Under the pieces are notes generated by a model, which did not search any database, was not told where the DNA came from, and saw nothing but the letters and a program-made list of their open reading frames with translations. DNA of 64,000 bases from Bacillota bacterium (lineage in GTDB: Bacteria > Bacillota > Clostridia > Christensenellales > SZUA-584). The stretch lies in assembly GCA_023408075.1 (NCBI GenBank), contig JAEYKW010000032.1:49101-113100 (forward strand). Reading direction: 5' to 3'. Positions 32,856-41,965 of the stretch are shown in pieces. Position 1 is the first letter of the stretch. Every line of letters starts with the position of its first letter. The position numbers and the translations under genes were made by a program.

Positions 32856-33673
32856 ACAAAACGAGAATCGGAATCAGCTCGTACTCGTATTCATTCGCGG
32901 TGGGATACCCGGGCTTTGAGCCCGAAAAGCCGCTCAGCGCTTTTGACCTTGTGGATAAAGCCGCGGCGCTCGAGGTGCCTGTGCTGCAGATTGCGGACAA
33001 CTGTCCGCTGGACAAGCTGTCTGCCGACGGGCTTAAGGACCTCGGCGCATACGCAAAACAGCGGGGCATCGAGATTGAGGCCGGTACGCGCGGGATAGAA
33101 ACCGAACACCTGCTCAAGTATATCGGCATTGCGAAGACGCTGGATGCCAGGCTGCTCAGAGTCGTTATCGATACGGCATGGCACCATCCGGAATTTGCGG
33201 AGATCGTTGAGCTGCTCAAATCGGTGCTGCCCAGCCTTAAAGACAGCGGCATCGTGCTCGGCATTGAAAACCACGACCGTTTCAAAGCGCGCGTATTTGC
33301 CGATATTGTGGAGGCGCTCGGCAGCCCGTATGTGGGCATTGTGCTCGACACGGTAAATTCGTTCGCCTGCGAAGAGAATACGGAGCAGGTGATGGACATT
33401 CTGGCAGCACACACGGTTAATTTCCATGTGAAGGACTTTAAGATCGAACGCGTCAAAAACAGCATGGGGCTGCTCGTGACGGGAACCCCTGCGGGCGACG
33501 GGTTTCTCAAAATCCCCGAGATGGAAAAACGGCTCCAAACGCAGGCCCGCTGCGATTACAGCTCGATACTGGAGCTTTGGATGGCCCCCGAACCCGGTTT
33601 GGAAGAGACGCTTCAAAAAGAAGATCGCTGGGTGAAACAGAGCATTGCATATCTGAAGCAGGTGCTCGGTTAA
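32852..33673 (+). CDS. oiaC: Probable 3-oxo-isoapionate decarboxylase
   Basis: A 273-residue TIM-barrel metal enzyme of the xylose isomerase-like superfamily. The start (GISSYSYSFAVGYPGF), VLQIADNCPL, EAGTRGIETEHL and metal-site segments GIENHDRF, VLDTVNSF and VNFHVKDF resemble OiaC. That enzyme decarboxylates 3-oxo-isoapionate to L-erythrulose and CO2. ATGA overlap with the oxidoisomerase gene and the three-step gene order support the role. The product would need a tetrulose kinase; DhaK homologues are encoded at 55435 and 61061. A sugar epimerase is the alternative if the neighbours are misassigned. Confidence 0.75.
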   Translation: MNKTRIGISSYSYSFAVGYPGFEPEKPLSAFDLVDKAAALEVPVLQIADNCPLDKLSADGLKDLGAYAKQRGIEIEAGTRGIETEHLLKYIGIAKTLDARLLRVVIDTAWHHPEFAEIVELLKSVLPSLKDSGIVLGIENHDRFKARVFADIVEALGSPYVGIVLDTVNSFACEENTEQVMDILAAHTVNFHVKDFKIERVKNSMGLLVTGTPAGDGFLKIPEMEKRLQTQARCDYSSILELWMAPEPGLEETLQKEDRWVKQSIAYLKQVLG

Positions 33674-33706
33674 TCCCGGATCGCAATAAAAGAGGAGGAA
33701 AAAAAG

Positions 33707-34840
33707 ATGACTAAAAAACTGATTACTTTGGTAATCACCCTTGTTATGGCGGTAAGCTTATTTGCTGGCTGCAGCAGCGCTCCGAGTGAAGAATCGGCAT
33801 CGAGCACGCCGCAGGCGACAGAGTCGGCTGTGTCTGAGTCGCCGTCAGCGCCCTCGGAAGAGGCAGCGCCTTCGGAGGAGGCTTCATCGGAAAACACGAT
33901 CCCGACGGGGGATTGGGTAATCGGTCTGTCCAACTCCTATTATGGCAACACATGGCGCAAACAGATGGTTGAATCTTTCACCAAGGTTGCTGAGGAAGCC
34001 AAAGCGGCAGGCTACATCAAGGATTATGAGATTCAGAACGGCGACGGTTCCGTGAACGCTCAGATCGCTCAGATCAACAGCTTCATTCTCGAAGGCGTCG
34101 ATGCGATCTGCATCAATGCGGCATCCGCGACAGCGCTCAACAGCGTTATCGACAAAGCGGTGCAGGCTGGTATTCCGGTTATCGCGTTTGACTCCACAGT
34201 TGACGATGAAAACGCATACTGCATGGACTTCGACTTTGGCAACTACTACTATCAGATGGGCGACTATATGGCCAAAGCCTGCGGATACAAGGGCAATGTG
34301 GTTATCGTCCGCGGTGTGTCCGGTTCCGCTCCCGAGCAGGTGATGGTGGACGCTTACCAGAAGGTAGTTGATGAGCATCCCGATATGAAGGTCATCGCAA
34401 CGGTTCTCGGCGAAGCCGACTCGACAGTGGCACAGGAAGAGTTCACAAAGATTCTTCCGAGCCTTGACAAGGTTGACATGATATTCAACCAGGGCGGCGA
34501 CACATACGGCATCATCCAGGCGTTCGAACAGGCTGATCTCGAAGTTCCGCTGATGTCCGGCGACAACTCGGCTGAGTTCATCAACTGGTGGCTTGAGCAG
34601 GATAGCTACGACACGCTGAGCATGCGTGCGGCACCGGCTTGCGGTTCTGCGGCTCTTTGGACAGCGATTGACATTCTCAACGGCGTTGACGTTCCCAAGA
34701 AGATGAACCTGGCCCTGTCCGTGATCACCCGTGATATGGCTGACCAGTTCAAAGACATGGAAGCCGGCTCAATCGCAGGCGCAGACTGGACGAATGATCA
34801 GGTTATGGAACAGATTATTATTCCCTCCAGGTCTAAATAA
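33707..34840 (+). CDS. Sugar-binding lipoprotein of a CUT2 ABC transporter
   Basis: A 377-residue periplasmic-binding-protein-like lipoprotein (PBP type 1, ribose/galactose class) with signal and lipobox LFAGC (Cys22). A Ser/Ala/Glu/Pro-rich linker of about 40 residues tethers the sugar-binding domain, which starts near residue 70 (DWVIGLSNSYYGNTW). It follows the decarboxylase gene by 33 bases with AGAGGAGG. The neighbours suggest apiose, apionate or another branched sugar acid as ligand; the ligand is not readable from sequence. A hairpin after the gene would favour its expression above that of the membrane components. Confidence 0.92.
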   Translation: MTKKLITLVITLVMAVSLFAGCSSAPSEESASSTPQATESAVSESPSAPSEEAAPSEEASSENTIPTGDWVIGLSNSYYGNTWRKQMVESFTKVAEEAKAAGYIKDYEIQNGDGSVNAQIAQINSFILEGVDAICINAASATALNSVIDKAVQAGIPVIAFDSTVDDENAYCMDFDFGNYYYQMGDYMAKACGYKGNVVIVRGVSGSAPEQVMVDAYQKVVDEHPDMKVIATVLGEADSTVAQEEFTKILPSLDKVDMIFNQGGDTYGIIQAFEQADLEVPLMSGDNSAEFINWWLEQDSYDTLSMRAAPACGSAALWTAIDILNGVDVPKKMNLALSVITRDMADQFKDMEAGSIAGADWTNDQVMEQIIIPSRSK

Positions 34841-34883
34841 CCGGCCGGCTTGATATAAAGCAGGCAGGGCACTCGCGAGGACA

Positions 34884-34914
34884 TCGGAATGGCGCGCTTG
34901 CTGCGCCATTCCGA
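34884..34914 (+). terminator. Attenuator-like hairpin between binding protein and ATPase genes
   Basis: TCGGAATGGCGC (34884-34895) and GCGCCATTCCGA (34903-34914) make a perfect 12-bp stem with no T-run. It is a likely partial terminator or stabiliser giving more binding protein than ATPase. Confidence 0.65.
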
Positions 34915-34957
34915 ATCTTCTGCACTTTGGCAGAAATAACAGAAAGAAGTGCTGCAT

Positions 34958-37411
34958 ATGGAAAACATAAAAAACAGCCCGATAACGGATGATAAAGCGT
35001 TTCTTAAATTGTCGGATATCGTTAAGATTTACGGTACGACCATTGCCAATAACCATATCAGCCTGCAGATCAACAAGGGCGATGTTTTGGGACTGGTCGG
35101 AGCGAACGGTGCCGGAAAAAGCACGCTGATGCGCGTTGTCTCCGGTGTCACGACGCCCGATGAAGGCACCATGTATTTTGATGGGGATGTCATCGACTGG
35201 AAATCATTTTCTCCGACAACAGCCAGCAAAAAAGGCATCCGCGTCGCTTATCAGGAATTGTCGTTATGCGACAACTTAAAGGTATATGAGAATTTTACTG
35301 TCGAATTAAGCCACCTATTCAAAGGGTCGCTGCGCTGGAGAAAACAGGCGGCCGAGATGGCAAAGCAGCAGCTCGATAACGTTTTTCCCGACAACGGTAT
35401 TGATGTTAAAAAAGAATTGTCCGATCTTTCGATTGCACAGCAGCAGATGGTGGAAATTGCCAGAGCATTTTCCGACCCTGATTTAAAACTTTTGATTCTG
35501 GATGAACCGACCTCTTCTCTGCCGGTGGAGCAGACGAGGCAGTTGCTCAGCTACATTGGAAAAAAGGCGGCAGAGGGCATAACCTTCATATATATCACCC
35601 ACAGACTGTTCGAAATCATGGAGATTACGAACAAGGTCTACGTGCTTCGCAACGGCGAAGTGGTCTCCGGCTGCGAGACGCGCAATACCTGCGAGGACAC
35701 GCTCATCGACGACATGAGCGGCGGCGTCAGTGCGCAGCAGGTGCAGCAGGAAGAGAAAGCAGGCAAAGTGCAGGCCAAAATCAACGAGGACGTCTATGTG
35801 GTCTGCAGCGATGTGGCAAAGGGCGCGCTCAAAGGCGTCACATGCTCAATGTACGGCGGTGAGGTCATCGGCATCGCAGGCCTTGAAGGCAACGGCCAAA
35901 AAGACCTGCTCCATGCGATTTTCGAACTGCCGCTCAGCCTCCGCAAGAAGATTCAGCGCAAGGGGTCCATCGCTTATGTCACCGGCGACAGAAAAGCGGA
36001 AGGCAATTTTCCTCTCTGGTCCATTGCCGATAACATCGCGATCACGTCTCTGATGCGCAAAGCGCTGTTTGCAATCAATTCTCCCAAGAAGGTTGTGGAA
36101 CAATCCTCTGTTTGGTACAACAACCTCAAAATAAAGGGAGAAAGCCCCAAGGCGGACATCGTGAGCCTCAGCGGCGGCAACCAGCAAAAAGTGCTGATTG
36201 CGCGCGCGCTTATTGCGGATGCGGATATCATCATTCTCGACGACCCGACGCGCGGCGTCGATGTGGAAACCAAACGCCAGCTCTATGAAGTCTTCCATGA
36301 AGCCGCCGTGAATGGCAAGCTCATCATCTGGTATAGCTCCGACGATTCAGAGCTCGACAGCTGCTCGCGCGTTCTTGTCATGCGCTATGGCACGATTGTG
36401 GAAACGCTGAAACACGAGGATATCAGCAAAGACAGCATCATCGAAGCGTCGTTCAAGGCGGTTGACAATAAAAAGGAAAAGCTCGAAAAGACGAAGCGCC
36501 ACATAAACCTGTCGATACTCACGCCGGTGCTCGCGATGCTGACCATCTATGTGACGTGCGGACTGATACAGAGTAACACGTTCACAATATTCGGCGCGGA
36601 ACTGCTGATCAGCGGGTCTTTGCCGCTCATACTTGCGGCGATCAGTCAAACATATATTATCGGGTTCAGCCATGTGAACCTCAGTATAGGCAACTTTATG
36701 GGCCTCGTCAGCGTGCTCGCCGCGACGGTGCTCTATGAATCGCCTGTGCTCGGCATACTGCTCATACTTGTCGCATGGGTGGCTTACGGACTGATGGGCC
36801 TGCTGATACGTCGGCTCAATATTCCGGCGGTTATCGTGACGCTGGGCTTCTCATTCGTATGGTACGGTGCCGCGTTGGTGCTGCAGAGCATTCCGGGAGG
36901 AACCGCACCCGCACTGCTCGTCGACATCTTTAACGGCGCGTATCTCGGGTTCCCGAACGTGTTGGTGATTCTTGTGCTGGCGACGATTGCGGCGGTGCTT
37001 GTTTACCGCTCCAAATACGGCACGGTGCTGCGCGGCTTCGGCAACCGCGAGGAATCCATGATTCGCAGCGGCTGGGGAAAATACGCGGCGGTGTTCAACG
37101 CCTACATGATTTCGGGCTTTTTCGCGGTGCTCGGCGGCCTGTCCTTTACGGCTTTGACTTTCTCCGCAGACGCAAGCTCGATGGACTCTTATACCTTGCT
37201 CACTGTGGCTTCGGTGGTCTTAGGCGGCGGCGCGCTGAGCGGCGGCAGAGTCAGCCATGTGGGCACTGTGTTCGGTGCCATTACGTTGTCGCTGGTGACC
37301 ATACTGCTCGGATTCCTGCACGTCAGCTCCGATTTTACGGCGGCTGTCCAAGGGTTGCTGCTGATTGTGATTCTATCGCTAAGGCTTCTTAGGAAAGGAG
37401 CAAAACAATGA
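34958..37411 (+). CDS. CUT2 ABC transporter: tandem ATPase fused to permease
   Basis: An 817-residue fusion. Residues 1-500 are an RbsA-like double ATPase and 510-815 an RbsC-like permease, normally two proteins. Domain 1 has Walker A GANGAGKSTL, a deviant signature LSIAQQQMV and Walker B LLILDEPTSSLP. Domain 2 has the usual degenerate P-loop (GLEGNGQKDLL), signature LSGGNQQKVLIA and Walker B IIILDDPTRGVD with Asp in place of the usual Glu. The permease half has about eight helices, an SHVNLSIG motif and a VLGGGALSGGR loop. ATG 34958 is chosen over GTG 34949 on RBS spacing. The stop overlaps the next permease by ATGA, so the complex would be fusion plus second permease. Confidence 0.9.
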   Translation: MENIKNSPITDDKAFLKLSDIVKIYGTTIANNHISLQINKGDVLGLVGANGAGKSTLMRVVSGVTTPDEGTMYFDGDVIDWKSFSPTTASKKGIRVAYQELSLCDNLKVYENFTVELSHLFKGSLRWRKQAAEMAKQQLDNVFPDNGIDVKKELSDLSIAQQQMVEIARAFSDPDLKLLILDEPTSSLPVEQTRQLLSYIGKKAAEGITFIYITHRLFEIMEITNKVYVLRNGEVVSGCETRNTCEDTLIDDMSGGVSAQQVQQEEKAGKVQAKINEDVYVVCSDVAKGALKGVTCSMYGGEVIGIAGLEGNGQKDLLHAIFELPLSLRKKIQRKGSIAYVTGDRKAEGNFPLWSIADNIAITSLMRKALFAINSPKKVVEQSSVWYNNLKIKGESPKADIVSLSGGNQQKVLIARALIADADIIILDDPTRGVDVETKRQLYEVFHEAAVNGKLIIWYSSDDSELDSCSRVLVMRYGTIVETLKHEDISKDSIIEASFKAVDNKKEKLEKTKRHINLSILTPVLAMLTIYVTCGLIQSNTFTIFGAELLISGSLPLILAAISQTYIIGFSHVNLSIGNFMGLVSVLAATVLYESPVLGILLILVAWVAYGLMGLLIRRLNIPAVIVTLGFSFVWYGAALVLQSIPGGTAPALLVDIFNGAYLGFPNVLVILVLATIAAVLVYRSKYGTVLRGFGNREESMIRSGWGKYAAVFNAYMISGFFAVLGGLSFTALTFSADASSMDSYTLLTVASVVLGGGALSGGRVSHVGTVFGAITLSLVTILLGFLHVSSDFTAAVQGLLLIVILSLRLLRKGAKQ

Positions 37412-38358
37412 TAAAGTTAAATACTTTTACCAAGAACCATCAATGGACGTGGGCAGCGGTCGGATCAATCATGATGTTTATCGCAGTCTCGCTGATTTCG
37501 GGCAAGATTTCATATTCGAGCTTCGCCGCGAATTTCATGATCGCCAGCTATTTAACGATATGTGCGCTCGGACAGATGATCGTCATGACGACGGGGCGCG
37601 GTGCGTTTGACCTTTCCATACCGAATATGATTACGCTCTCGGCCTTTTTAACGATGGGTCTGACGAACGGCGAGAATCAGAACTTTTTTCCGGTGCTGCT
37701 GCTTGTCATCGCAGTGGGCGCATTGGTCGGGTTCATCAACAGCCTACTCGTCATCCGTCTGCGCATCACCTCCATGATTGCGACGCTTGCCGTGGGGTAT
37801 ATCCTGTCCACAGCAACCTCCATCTATAACCGGACATTCAACTGTCTCAAGGTCAGCGATATCATGACGACATTGACGAGCACAAAAATTCTCGGCCTGC
37901 CGATCGTGAGCTACATCGTGATTCTGATCGTGATCGGTATCGCGTTCATGTTCCGCTCCATCACGTTTGGGCGTGCGCTGCTTGCCCTCGGGCAGAACAA
38001 GCGCGCGGCGCAGCTGGCCGGTATCAAGGTAAATGTTGTAGAAACGCTCGCTTATGTGATCAGTGCGGTGCTGGCGGCCATCTGCGGGTTCTTCCTTTCC
38101 GGGCGCGTCGGCGGCGCGTTCCTGGGTATGGGCGATTCGTACCTGCTGGATACGGTCGGCAGCGTGGTCATCGGCGGCACGCTCGCTTCGGGCGGACGTG
38201 CGGTGACGCTCGGCACATTGTTCGGCGCGCTGTTCTTAAGCTTTGTGGTGGCGGCAATGCAGGTGGCCAATTTCTCCATCGGCGTGCAGAACATCATCAA
38301 GGGAGTCATCATCATCTCCGTTTTGGTGCTCAGCGCAAACCGCGGCAAGTCCGATTAA
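37408..38358 (+). CDS. CUT2 ABC transporter permease
   Basis: A 316-residue RbsC-like membrane protein with about eight to ten helices and the EAA-like loop ALGQNKRAAQLAGIKV typical of the family. The conserved stretch GRGAFDLSIPNMI aligns with the GGIDLSVG motif of ribose permeases, and VVIGGTLASGGRAVT is the second signature. It starts within the stop of the ATPase-permease fusion, so each transporter would contain two different permease domains, a heterodimeric channel. Together with the binding protein it imports the sugar handled by the apionate-type enzymes. Confidence 0.92.
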   Translation: MIKLNTFTKNHQWTWAAVGSIMMFIAVSLISGKISYSSFAANFMIASYLTICALGQMIVMTTGRGAFDLSIPNMITLSAFLTMGLTNGENQNFFPVLLLVIAVGALVGFINSLLVIRLRITSMIATLAVGYILSTATSIYNRTFNCLKVSDIMTTLTSTKILGLPIVSYIVILIVIGIAFMFRSITFGRALLALGQNKRAAQLAGIKVNVVETLAYVISAVLAAICGFFLSGRVGGAFLGMGDSYLLDTVGSVVIGGTLASGGRAVTLGTLFGALFLSFVVAAMQVANFSIGVQNIIKGVIIISVLVLSANRGKSD

Positions 38359-38374
38359 TTTCGAATCGGGTACA

Positions 38375-38403
38375 TTGAAAAAGGGTTGAGAACCTTTTAT
38401 AAT
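38375..38403 (+). promoter_or_regulatory. Promoter of the second FadR-type gene
   Basis: TTGAAA (38375-38380), 17 bases, TATAAT (38398-38403), followed by a leader of about 135 bases to the GTG start. The near-consensus boxes suggest steady expression unless repressed. Confidence 0.65.
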
Positions 38404-38544
38404 AAGGGCAGAGTTTTCCAGCTGGGCCCGGCAATAATTGAAAAACAGACAGCAAAGGCACTTAGGCAAAATGATCCTGTGTGCTTTTGCCGTACTATGA
38501 GAAGAGAAAAGAGATCACAATAAATATAAAGAAGAGGATGTCTG

Positions 38545-39282
38545 GTGGAACGGAGAATAGAGTTGGCTGACGACAAAAAATCATCCACCGCTGTGGAGCA
38601 GATTATCAAAGCCATAAAGAACATGATTATCGAGAAGGGACTGCGCATCGGAGATAAAATCCCCAACGAGTTTGAGCTCAGCACCATGTTCGGAAAGAGC
38701 CGCGGGGTTGTCCGCGAGGCGGTGAAAATACTCGATTCGTACGGTGTGCTTGAAGTGCGCCGCGGAGACGGCACCTATGTGCGCGGCTCTGCGAGCAACG
38801 GTTTGTTCGACGCACAGTTTTTTCGCATTATCGCAATGGGGACAAGGCTGCCTGACCTGATTCAACTGAGGCAGATACTTGAAACAGGGATCATCCGCGC
38901 CGTCATTGACGCCGTGACCGACAAGGATATGGAGAAGCTGCGTGAAACGGAGAACAAGCTGCAAAAAGCGGTGGATGAAAAGGCGTCCATCGAGCAGATT
39001 GTGGCCGCCGATCTGCGTTTTCACATGGTTCTGGTGGAAATGACGGGCAACGATGTGCTGAAAAACGTCTATATCAACATGCTCGATATATTCACGCCGT
39101 TTATCAAGCACTCGTATGTTCAGCAGCATGCCACATCGGATTTTTCAGTGCTCAGGCACCACGATTTAATTATTCGCGCCGTGGCCGAGCGGGATTATGA
39201 TCTCGCGCAGTATGCCGTGCGGAATTCCCTCAAAGACTGGGAAAACCTGAACATGAAATACCAAACGAAGGACATCAACTGA
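38545..39282 (+). CDS. Second FadR-type GntR regulator (FCD domain)
   Basis: A 245-residue regulator. The winged helix comprises GLRIGDKIPNEFELSTMFG, then SRGVVREAVKILDSYGVLEVRRGDGTYV. The FCD domain contains ADLRFHMVLVEMTGND and LRHHDLIIRAV, keeping the metal-type Asp and His positions. The start is a GTG preceded by AGAGG at 8 bases. It follows the transporter permease on its own promoter. It is a candidate for the 15-bp motif repeated three times before the lactonase gene, since that motif differs from the operator of the other FadR-type protein. Confidence 0.92.
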   Translation: MERRIELADDKKSSTAVEQIIKAIKNMIIEKGLRIGDKIPNEFELSTMFGKSRGVVREAVKILDSYGVLEVRRGDGTYVRGSASNGLFDAQFFRIIAMGTRLPDLIQLRQILETGIIRAVIDAVTDKDMEKLRETENKLQKAVDEKASIEQIVAADLRFHMVLVEMTGNDVLKNVYINMLDIFTPFIKHSYVQQHATSDFSVLRHHDLIIRAVAERDYDLAQYAVRNSLKDWENLNMKYQTKDIN

Positions 39283-39565
39283 TTATTTGATTTGGGAGAG
39301 ACAGACGTATTTATGCTCAATGCGCGTTGGAGGGCGTGCACCGGCCTTGCCGGAACCCACCGACGCAAAATTGAGTACGTGATATGAAGGCAAAGTTTCG
39401 CCCGGCGGTACGCAGAGCGCAATAGTGCGTACCGCTGCCGGGCGGGCTCCATTTTACCGCCATACATCATCATATTTTTTAATCGCAGTGAGAGGCTCCA
39501 TGTAAAGAGCTTCTCGTTCACAATACATTCAATACACATTCAAACCAAAATAGGAGCATCAAAAT
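39283..39565 (+). other. Structured leader region upstream of the chemoreceptor gene
   Basis: Contains a branched fold closed by CTCAAT/ATTGAG (39316-39321 and 39370-39375) with an inner CCGGC/GCCGG hairpin (39341-39353). A second, 15-bp stem with a three-base bulge follows (39400-39414 with 39426-39443). No known riboswitch is recognised. The second stem may end the upstream transcript. Confidence 0.45.
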
Positions 39566-41584
39566 ATGAAATGGTTTAAAAATCTCAATATCGCACCCAA
39601 ATTAATTTTAAGCTTTTTGCTTGTGACGATTCTCGCTGTGTCTATGGGCGTTTTTGCGATCATCAACATTATGAATCTCGCCCAATCGGATGCGCAATTG
39701 TACGAAGATATGCTGGTGCCGATTGAGCAGATGGCACAGATCAGCGAAGAATTCCAGCAGCAGCATGTCGATATCCTTGAAGCGATCACGGGAAAAAATC
39801 AAACGATTATCGATCAAAAGATTGAGGACATTCAAAGCAGCCGTCAGAACATTGAAACCCTATCGGCGGAATTTGAGGCATACGATCTATCAGAACAAAC
39901 GCGAAAATACTTTGAAGATTTTAAAGCAGCCGACAAGGCATACCAGCCGCTGCTGAATCAGGCGATTGAGCTCGTGCGCAGCGGACAGAACAAAATCGCG
40001 GAATTGCAGGTGTCTCCGGACGGGGAGATGGGCATTGCGGTCAAAGCCGAAAAGGACGCGATTAACAACATCCTTGAGCTTAAAAAGCAGGACGGAAAGG
40101 AAAAATCCGCTGCCAATACGGCGCAGGCCAATGATGTGAAGATGGTTTCCATCCTCGTTATGGGCGTCCTCGTCATATTGTCGCTGACAATCGGAATCGC
40201 GATTTCGCGCAGCGTCAGCAAACCGATAAAGGCGGCGGCAAAATGCGCAAAACAGCTGGCTTCGGGCAGCCTTGATGCGCCGCTTTCGGTGAATTCCAAG
40301 GATGAAGCCGGGCAGCTGGCCGCGACCATCAACAACGAGGTGCGTCAGGCATTTAAGGATATTGAAAAGGCACGCAGCGTATCCGAGAAACAGGCGTCGT
40401 ATCAATCGGCCGAAGTCGGGAAGCTGCTCGTCAACCTGAAGCGGCTGGCGCACGGAGAGCTGCTTTGTGATATCGCGGTGGAAGAAGCCGATCAGGATAC
40501 GGAAGAGCTGCATCAGCTGTACAGCGAGATTGCGTTTAACCTCTCCGGCGGTATCAGCGCGATAAAAGGCTATATCGCAGAGATATCGGGTGTGCTGGGC
40601 GAGATGGCAAACGGCAACATGTGCGTCAATATTTCATCCGAATACAAGGGCGATTTCATCACGCTCAAAGAGTCCATTAACATGATAGCCGAGTCTTTGA
40701 ACAACACGCTGTCGGAAATCAACAATGCCGCCGTTCAGGTGGCTTCGGGAACATCCCAGGTTTCTTCGGGCAGCCAGACCATTTCGGAGGGGGCCACAGA
40801 GCAGGCCGGCGCTATCGAAGAACTGTCAGAGTCCGTCACGCAGATAGCGGCACAAACCAAACAAAACGCCGAAAATGCGGGCATGGCCAATAAGCTGGTG
40901 CTGGGCACGCAGACGGATGCGATAGCGGGCAACGGCCGCATGAAAGAGATGCAGGATGCGATGGCCAAAATCAATGCGTCCTCCGAGAGCATCTCCAGGA
41001 TTATCAAAGTCATTGATGATATTGCATTTCAGACCAACATACTCGCGCTCAACGCCGCCGTGGAGGCGGCCCGTGCAGGCGTGCACGGCAAGGGCTTTGC
41101 CGTTGTCGCCGAAGAGGTGAGAAACCTTGCGGCCAGATGCGCCAGCGCGGCCAGGGAAACGACGGAATACATTGAAGGCTCTATCAAAAAGGTGGAGGAT
41201 GGCACAAGGATTGCCGATCAAACCGCAACGGCGCTCTCAAGCATTGTGGTGAGCGTGGAAAAGGCAGCGGCACTGATCGGCCAGATTGCGTCGGCCTCCA
41301 ATGAGCAAGCCACGGGCATTGCGCAGGTGGATCGCGGCATTGAGCAGCTTTCTCAGGTGGTGCAGATCAACTCGGCGACGGCCGAGCAAGCCGCGGCGGC
41401 GAGTGAAGAGCTGTCCAGTCAGGCGGATCTGTTAAAATCGATGGTGGCTCAGTTTAAGCTGCAGGATGCGGGAGCCAAAGCCTGTGGCGGGTACGGGGAA
41501 GTGTATGCTGCGGAGGAAACGCTTGCGATCGAGGAGCCTTATGATGCTGCGATCATCCATTTATCTGAATCATATCCAGGCTGA
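39566..41584 (+). CDS. Methyl-accepting chemotaxis protein
   Basis: A 672-residue chemoreceptor. TM1 (about 8-32) and TM2 (about 190-214) flank a four-helix-bundle type ligand domain. A HAMP domain and a second HAMP-like segment (about 340-395, GEMANGNMCVNISSEYKGDF) come before the long signalling coiled coil. The conserved hairpin tip reads FQTNILALNAAVEAARAG and FAVVAEEVRNLA. No other chemotaxis gene is in the window, so it must use core genes elsewhere. Its place between the branched-sugar transporter and the YesMN sensor suggests taxis to a plant-derived sugar. ATG 39566 follows AGGAG. Confidence 0.94.
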   Translation: MKWFKNLNIAPKLILSFLLVTILAVSMGVFAIINIMNLAQSDAQLYEDMLVPIEQMAQISEEFQQQHVDILEAITGKNQTIIDQKIEDIQSSRQNIETLSAEFEAYDLSEQTRKYFEDFKAADKAYQPLLNQAIELVRSGQNKIAELQVSPDGEMGIAVKAEKDAINNILELKKQDGKEKSAANTAQANDVKMVSILVMGVLVILSLTIGIAISRSVSKPIKAAAKCAKQLASGSLDAPLSVNSKDEAGQLAATINNEVRQAFKDIEKARSVSEKQASYQSAEVGKLLVNLKRLAHGELLCDIAVEEADQDTEELHQLYSEIAFNLSGGISAIKGYIAEISGVLGEMANGNMCVNISSEYKGDFITLKESINMIAESLNNTLSEINNAAVQVASGTSQVSSGSQTISEGATEQAGAIEELSESVTQIAAQTKQNAENAGMANKLVLGTQTDAIAGNGRMKEMQDAMAKINASSESISRIIKVIDDIAFQTNILALNAAVEAARAGVHGKGFAVVAEEVRNLAARCASAARETTEYIEGSIKKVEDGTRIADQTATALSSIVVSVEKAAALIGQIASASNEQATGIAQVDRGIEQLSQVVQINSATAEQAAAASEELSSQADLLKSMVAQFKLQDAGAKACGGYGEVYAAEETLAIEEPYDAAIIHLSESYPG

Positions 41585-41638
41585 CAGATTTGGGATTAGT
41601 GACTTTGAGTCTGTAAATTTGTGCATAGATTATTTGAG

Positions 41639-41671
41639 AGCGGCCTTTCTTTACGGAAAGCGCCGCTTTTT
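41639..41671 (+). terminator. Intrinsic terminator after the chemoreceptor gene
   Basis: AGCGGC (41639-41644) pairs with GCCGCT (41662-41667), with an inner TTTC/GGAAA stem, followed by five T residues. Confidence 0.8.
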
Positions 41672-41965
41672 GTGTTTAAGCCAAACTGTCGATAAGGAAA
41701 GTTGATAGGCGATGTTGGCGGATGTCTTCATCAATCACCGGCCGGTGACCGGCTCTTCTCAAAGTGAAAGGCATGGAAATGCAGCTGGCTCCAATACCAT
41801 TATTGATAAACAAATCATGGAAGAAAAATGATATTGAAAGTGGATGGGTGGGGCTATAAAATAAAAATACCGCATGTTCTGTTTAAAACCCGAATGGACA
41901 ATAATGATATAAATGAAGTCAAAGCTGTATGAAGGACGCTTTTGTGCCTGAGGAGGGGTGAGGCT
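41672..41965 (+). other. Non-coding region before the binding protein/YesMN genes
   Basis: No gene is supported. It contains a perfect 12-bp palindrome CACCGGCCGGTG (41736-41747) and an AT-rich stretch near 41900-41930 that probably holds the promoter. I cannot assign the -35/-10 boxes firmly. Confidence 0.4.

Noticed and set aside
41736..41747. CACCGGCCGGTG palindrome as a specific regulatory site
   Set aside because: It is a single copy, GC-rich and not at a recognisable promoter, so chance cannot be excluded.
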